NCBI GenBank assembly: GCA_000934455.1
Contig: JXUT01146791.1
Coordinates: 1-21,056 of the forward strand
Direction of reading: 5' to 3'
From: Apostichopus parvimensis
Lineage: Eukaryota; Echinodermata; Holothuroidea; Aspidochirotida; Stichopodidae
DNA length: 21,056 nt
Part shown: positions 19,139 through 21,056 of the stretch, piece after piece
Layout: every line of letters begins with the position of its first letter
Numbering within the stretch: position 1 is the stretch's first letter
Program-made: the position numbers and the translations under genes
The notes under the pieces: model-generated
Seen by the model: only the letters and a program-made list of their open reading frames with translations
Database searches by the model: none
Told to the model about the DNA's origin: nothing

Positions 19139-21056
19139 GTGAGTGTCTTATTGTTTCTCCTCCTCTTCTTCTTTCAATCTGTGTGAAATATGGTAATATG
19201 AGTATATCTTAAACTACTGGTAGACCTTGTAAAACATGTATTTTGTTTCTGTTTTGTTGTCATCAAAACGGATCTGAAATTTTAAGTCACCATATTTGTC
19301 TTTTGGCTTGGGCATGTCACATGGAAAACTTTGGGATAAAACCACTTGCTAAAGACAATTGTAGCAACTGTGCCTTGGGGGGGGGGGGAGGACAGGAGGA
19401 GGGGTTTGCAGGGATGTCATTTCTCCTTAAAAAGATGAAAACATGCCCTGTACTTTTAATAACAGTACCGTTTTGCCTGTCAGTTGTCAAGACTACTGTA
19501 TAAAATAACTTTTGGTACAAGTTCATATTCTGTCTCTTTAAACTAACTTTGCTTTTTACACATAATAATCTCTGGGATTGTAAAACTTGACAGCTTTAAT
19601 ACAGCATCAATCTAAAGCTGTGGTGTTATAATTCCATTACTGTGCAGTGCCAAAAAAAAACCATCTCAGGATATCTTAGTGTTTGAAATTAAAATGCAAT
19701 CTTAATTTTCAGCAGTATTTGGTAGATTTTGTCAAAATTGGCAAATGGAAATGTAAAATGCTGAATTTTAAAGTAAATATTCAAAAAACGATGCATGCAT
19801 TCCAAATTAGTAAACAGTATTTTTTTGAAATTGCAGTATGATTCGGTTGGCTCTCAGTGTGGAGTGTGGACCTCCAATGTGTGCTGATATTAATAACTTT
19901 TATGCTATAGACCTTGGTTATTTTACATAGTTGTACATGTAAGATATATACAAAGTTGGATATTTTTGCTATGAAACAGCTATTTGAGTCATTTTTTTCC
20001 TTTTGCTATTCATAACCAATAACCCATATTACAATGTACAGTGGTTCAATAGGCCTGTAATGCCATATCAGATAGTAGAGTTTATAAAGTGACACATGTT
20101 TTTTTCTGTACAAGTCATTTATACCGTCAGGCTAATTCCTTTTTTTTTATTTTTTGTCCACGACCCAGCCACGATTGCTTTGGTCTTGGCCGTGAACCAT
20201 CGAACATAAACCCTCCTTTTTAGGCGATATTTTTTGGAATATTGTCATTTAAAAGCAATGGTTGGCTCTGTTTCCTTGCCAAATGTTCATCGATCTTGTT
20301 CTTGAGTAAATCAACAATGCAATCGTGTGATTGGCAGAGATAGGGTCACCTTGTCCAACTTATTAACGATACCTTGACTAATTAAGATAAATACAACATT
20401 ATTTCTGTGGTTTCTGCAACAATCTTACAACCCATATAAAATCCCCTGCGACCCGGACATTGGGTTTTGATCAATATGTTGTGGACCATCTGTTGTATAC
20501 CTTTATAAGCTGTGTCTGGTCTTAGGAAAATGCAGGTGATCAATTGGAGTTCACTAGTTACTCGCTAGTTAACCTTCCGTTAATCGATTAACACTCAGAG
20601 TGTCTCCTCATTCCACGAATTGTATTGTTTTTTAATTACATTTTTGTTAGGTCTGCTAAAATTGACGAGCAGATGTAATTTAAGGCTTTACTGTATGATT
20701 ACATATTGCTAAGATCATCATTATCACAAATCTCCATTATAGCAATATACGGTGATAAATTGTTTTGGAGTCAAGGCCAATCAGGCAAAATGGCAAGATT
20801 TATTGAAAGATTTGTTGCTTAGCCCATCAGGTTTCGTTTCCTGCAAATTAAGAACAGCTTCCTCTTTTTACCTGTGACATTTTATTTGGGTAATGCTTAG
20901 TCAACTAAATATTAAAGGCATCTGCCTGCACAAAACTTGTACTTTGGTCAGTGGCTCTCAATATATCTACAAAGTTGTAATTATTTATGGAAGAAATTTT
21001 ACAAAAGCCTTAATTTGGGAATAACATTGCTTTTAAGAGAGTTATTCATTGTTGAC
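19139..21056 (+). other. Intron following exon 3, cut by the window edge
   Basis: It starts with a consensus donor GTGAGT at 19139. I searched for the expected continuation of the Sec7 domain (K-x-x-K-G-I-x-x-L) after every plausible AG and did not find it, so the next exon is beyond 21056. The intron holds a G12 tract (19377-19388) followed by more G-rich sequence. Short open frames around this tract on both strands are not genes. Confidence 0.8.
19377..19388 (+). repeat. G12 homopolymer
   Basis: Twelve consecutive G followed by agGACAGGAGGAGGGG, giving a G-rich tract about 240 bp downstream of the exon 3 donor. In introns, G-runs near donors are known binding sites for hnRNP H/F, which can affect splicing; the distance here makes that only a possibility. 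Confidence 0.85.

Noticed and set aside
1-21056. tRNA, rRNA or CRISPR features
   Set aside because: No B-box-like GGTTCGAATCC, no rRNA blocks and no regularly spaced short repeats were seen on either strand.

Overview
This is eukaryotic, animal nuclear DNA: AT-rich sequence with long introns, homopolymer G/C tracts, tandem duplications and scattered repeats, and coding segments that stand out as more GC-rich islands bounded by GT/AG splice signals. The repeat style (for example the 'tatatagcgcc…gctcaaggtgctttacaa' repeat at the left edge) and the protein divergence suggest a marine invertebrate, possibly an echinoderm or another invertebrate deuterostome. That placement is inference.

The one gene I can identify is the 5' half of an IQSEC-family gene (BRAG / Schizo-Loner; an ARF guanine-nucleotide exchange factor) on the + strand. 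Two common exons are secure. Exon 2 (15343-15790) ends in the family block SYELSADLYNKQ. Exon 3 (17316-19138) opens with VEMLERRYGG and an IQ motif and ends with RKRRYRLGVNLFN, the segment that leads into the Sec7 domain. Sec7 and PH exons are not visible before 21056 and must lie to the right.

Exon 2 starts with the third base of a split codon. Two alternative first exons end in the matching phase: a 47-nt exon 1a (8780-8826, MAFWEQVESEIFGKL) and a 1.07-kb exon 1b (11384-12453, about 356 acidic, disordered residues). The window therefore suggests two promoters and two N-termini on one ARF-GEF core, with a possible third start near 2701. Exon 1b can also read past its donor to a stop that abuts an AATAAA signal, which would give a short protein without IQ or Sec7.

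Layout: 1-250 tandem interspersed repeat; 251-8779 non-coding 5' flank or upstream intron with CpG-richer patches, G/C tracts, a perfect RFX X-box palindrome and the candidate exon 1a promoter; 8780-15342 alternative first exons and the intron between them, holding an antisense Penelope-like retroelement remnant at about 9880-10350; 15343-19138 common exons; 19139-21056 intron. No tRNA, rRNA or CRISPR was seen, and no second protein-coding gene that I would defend.
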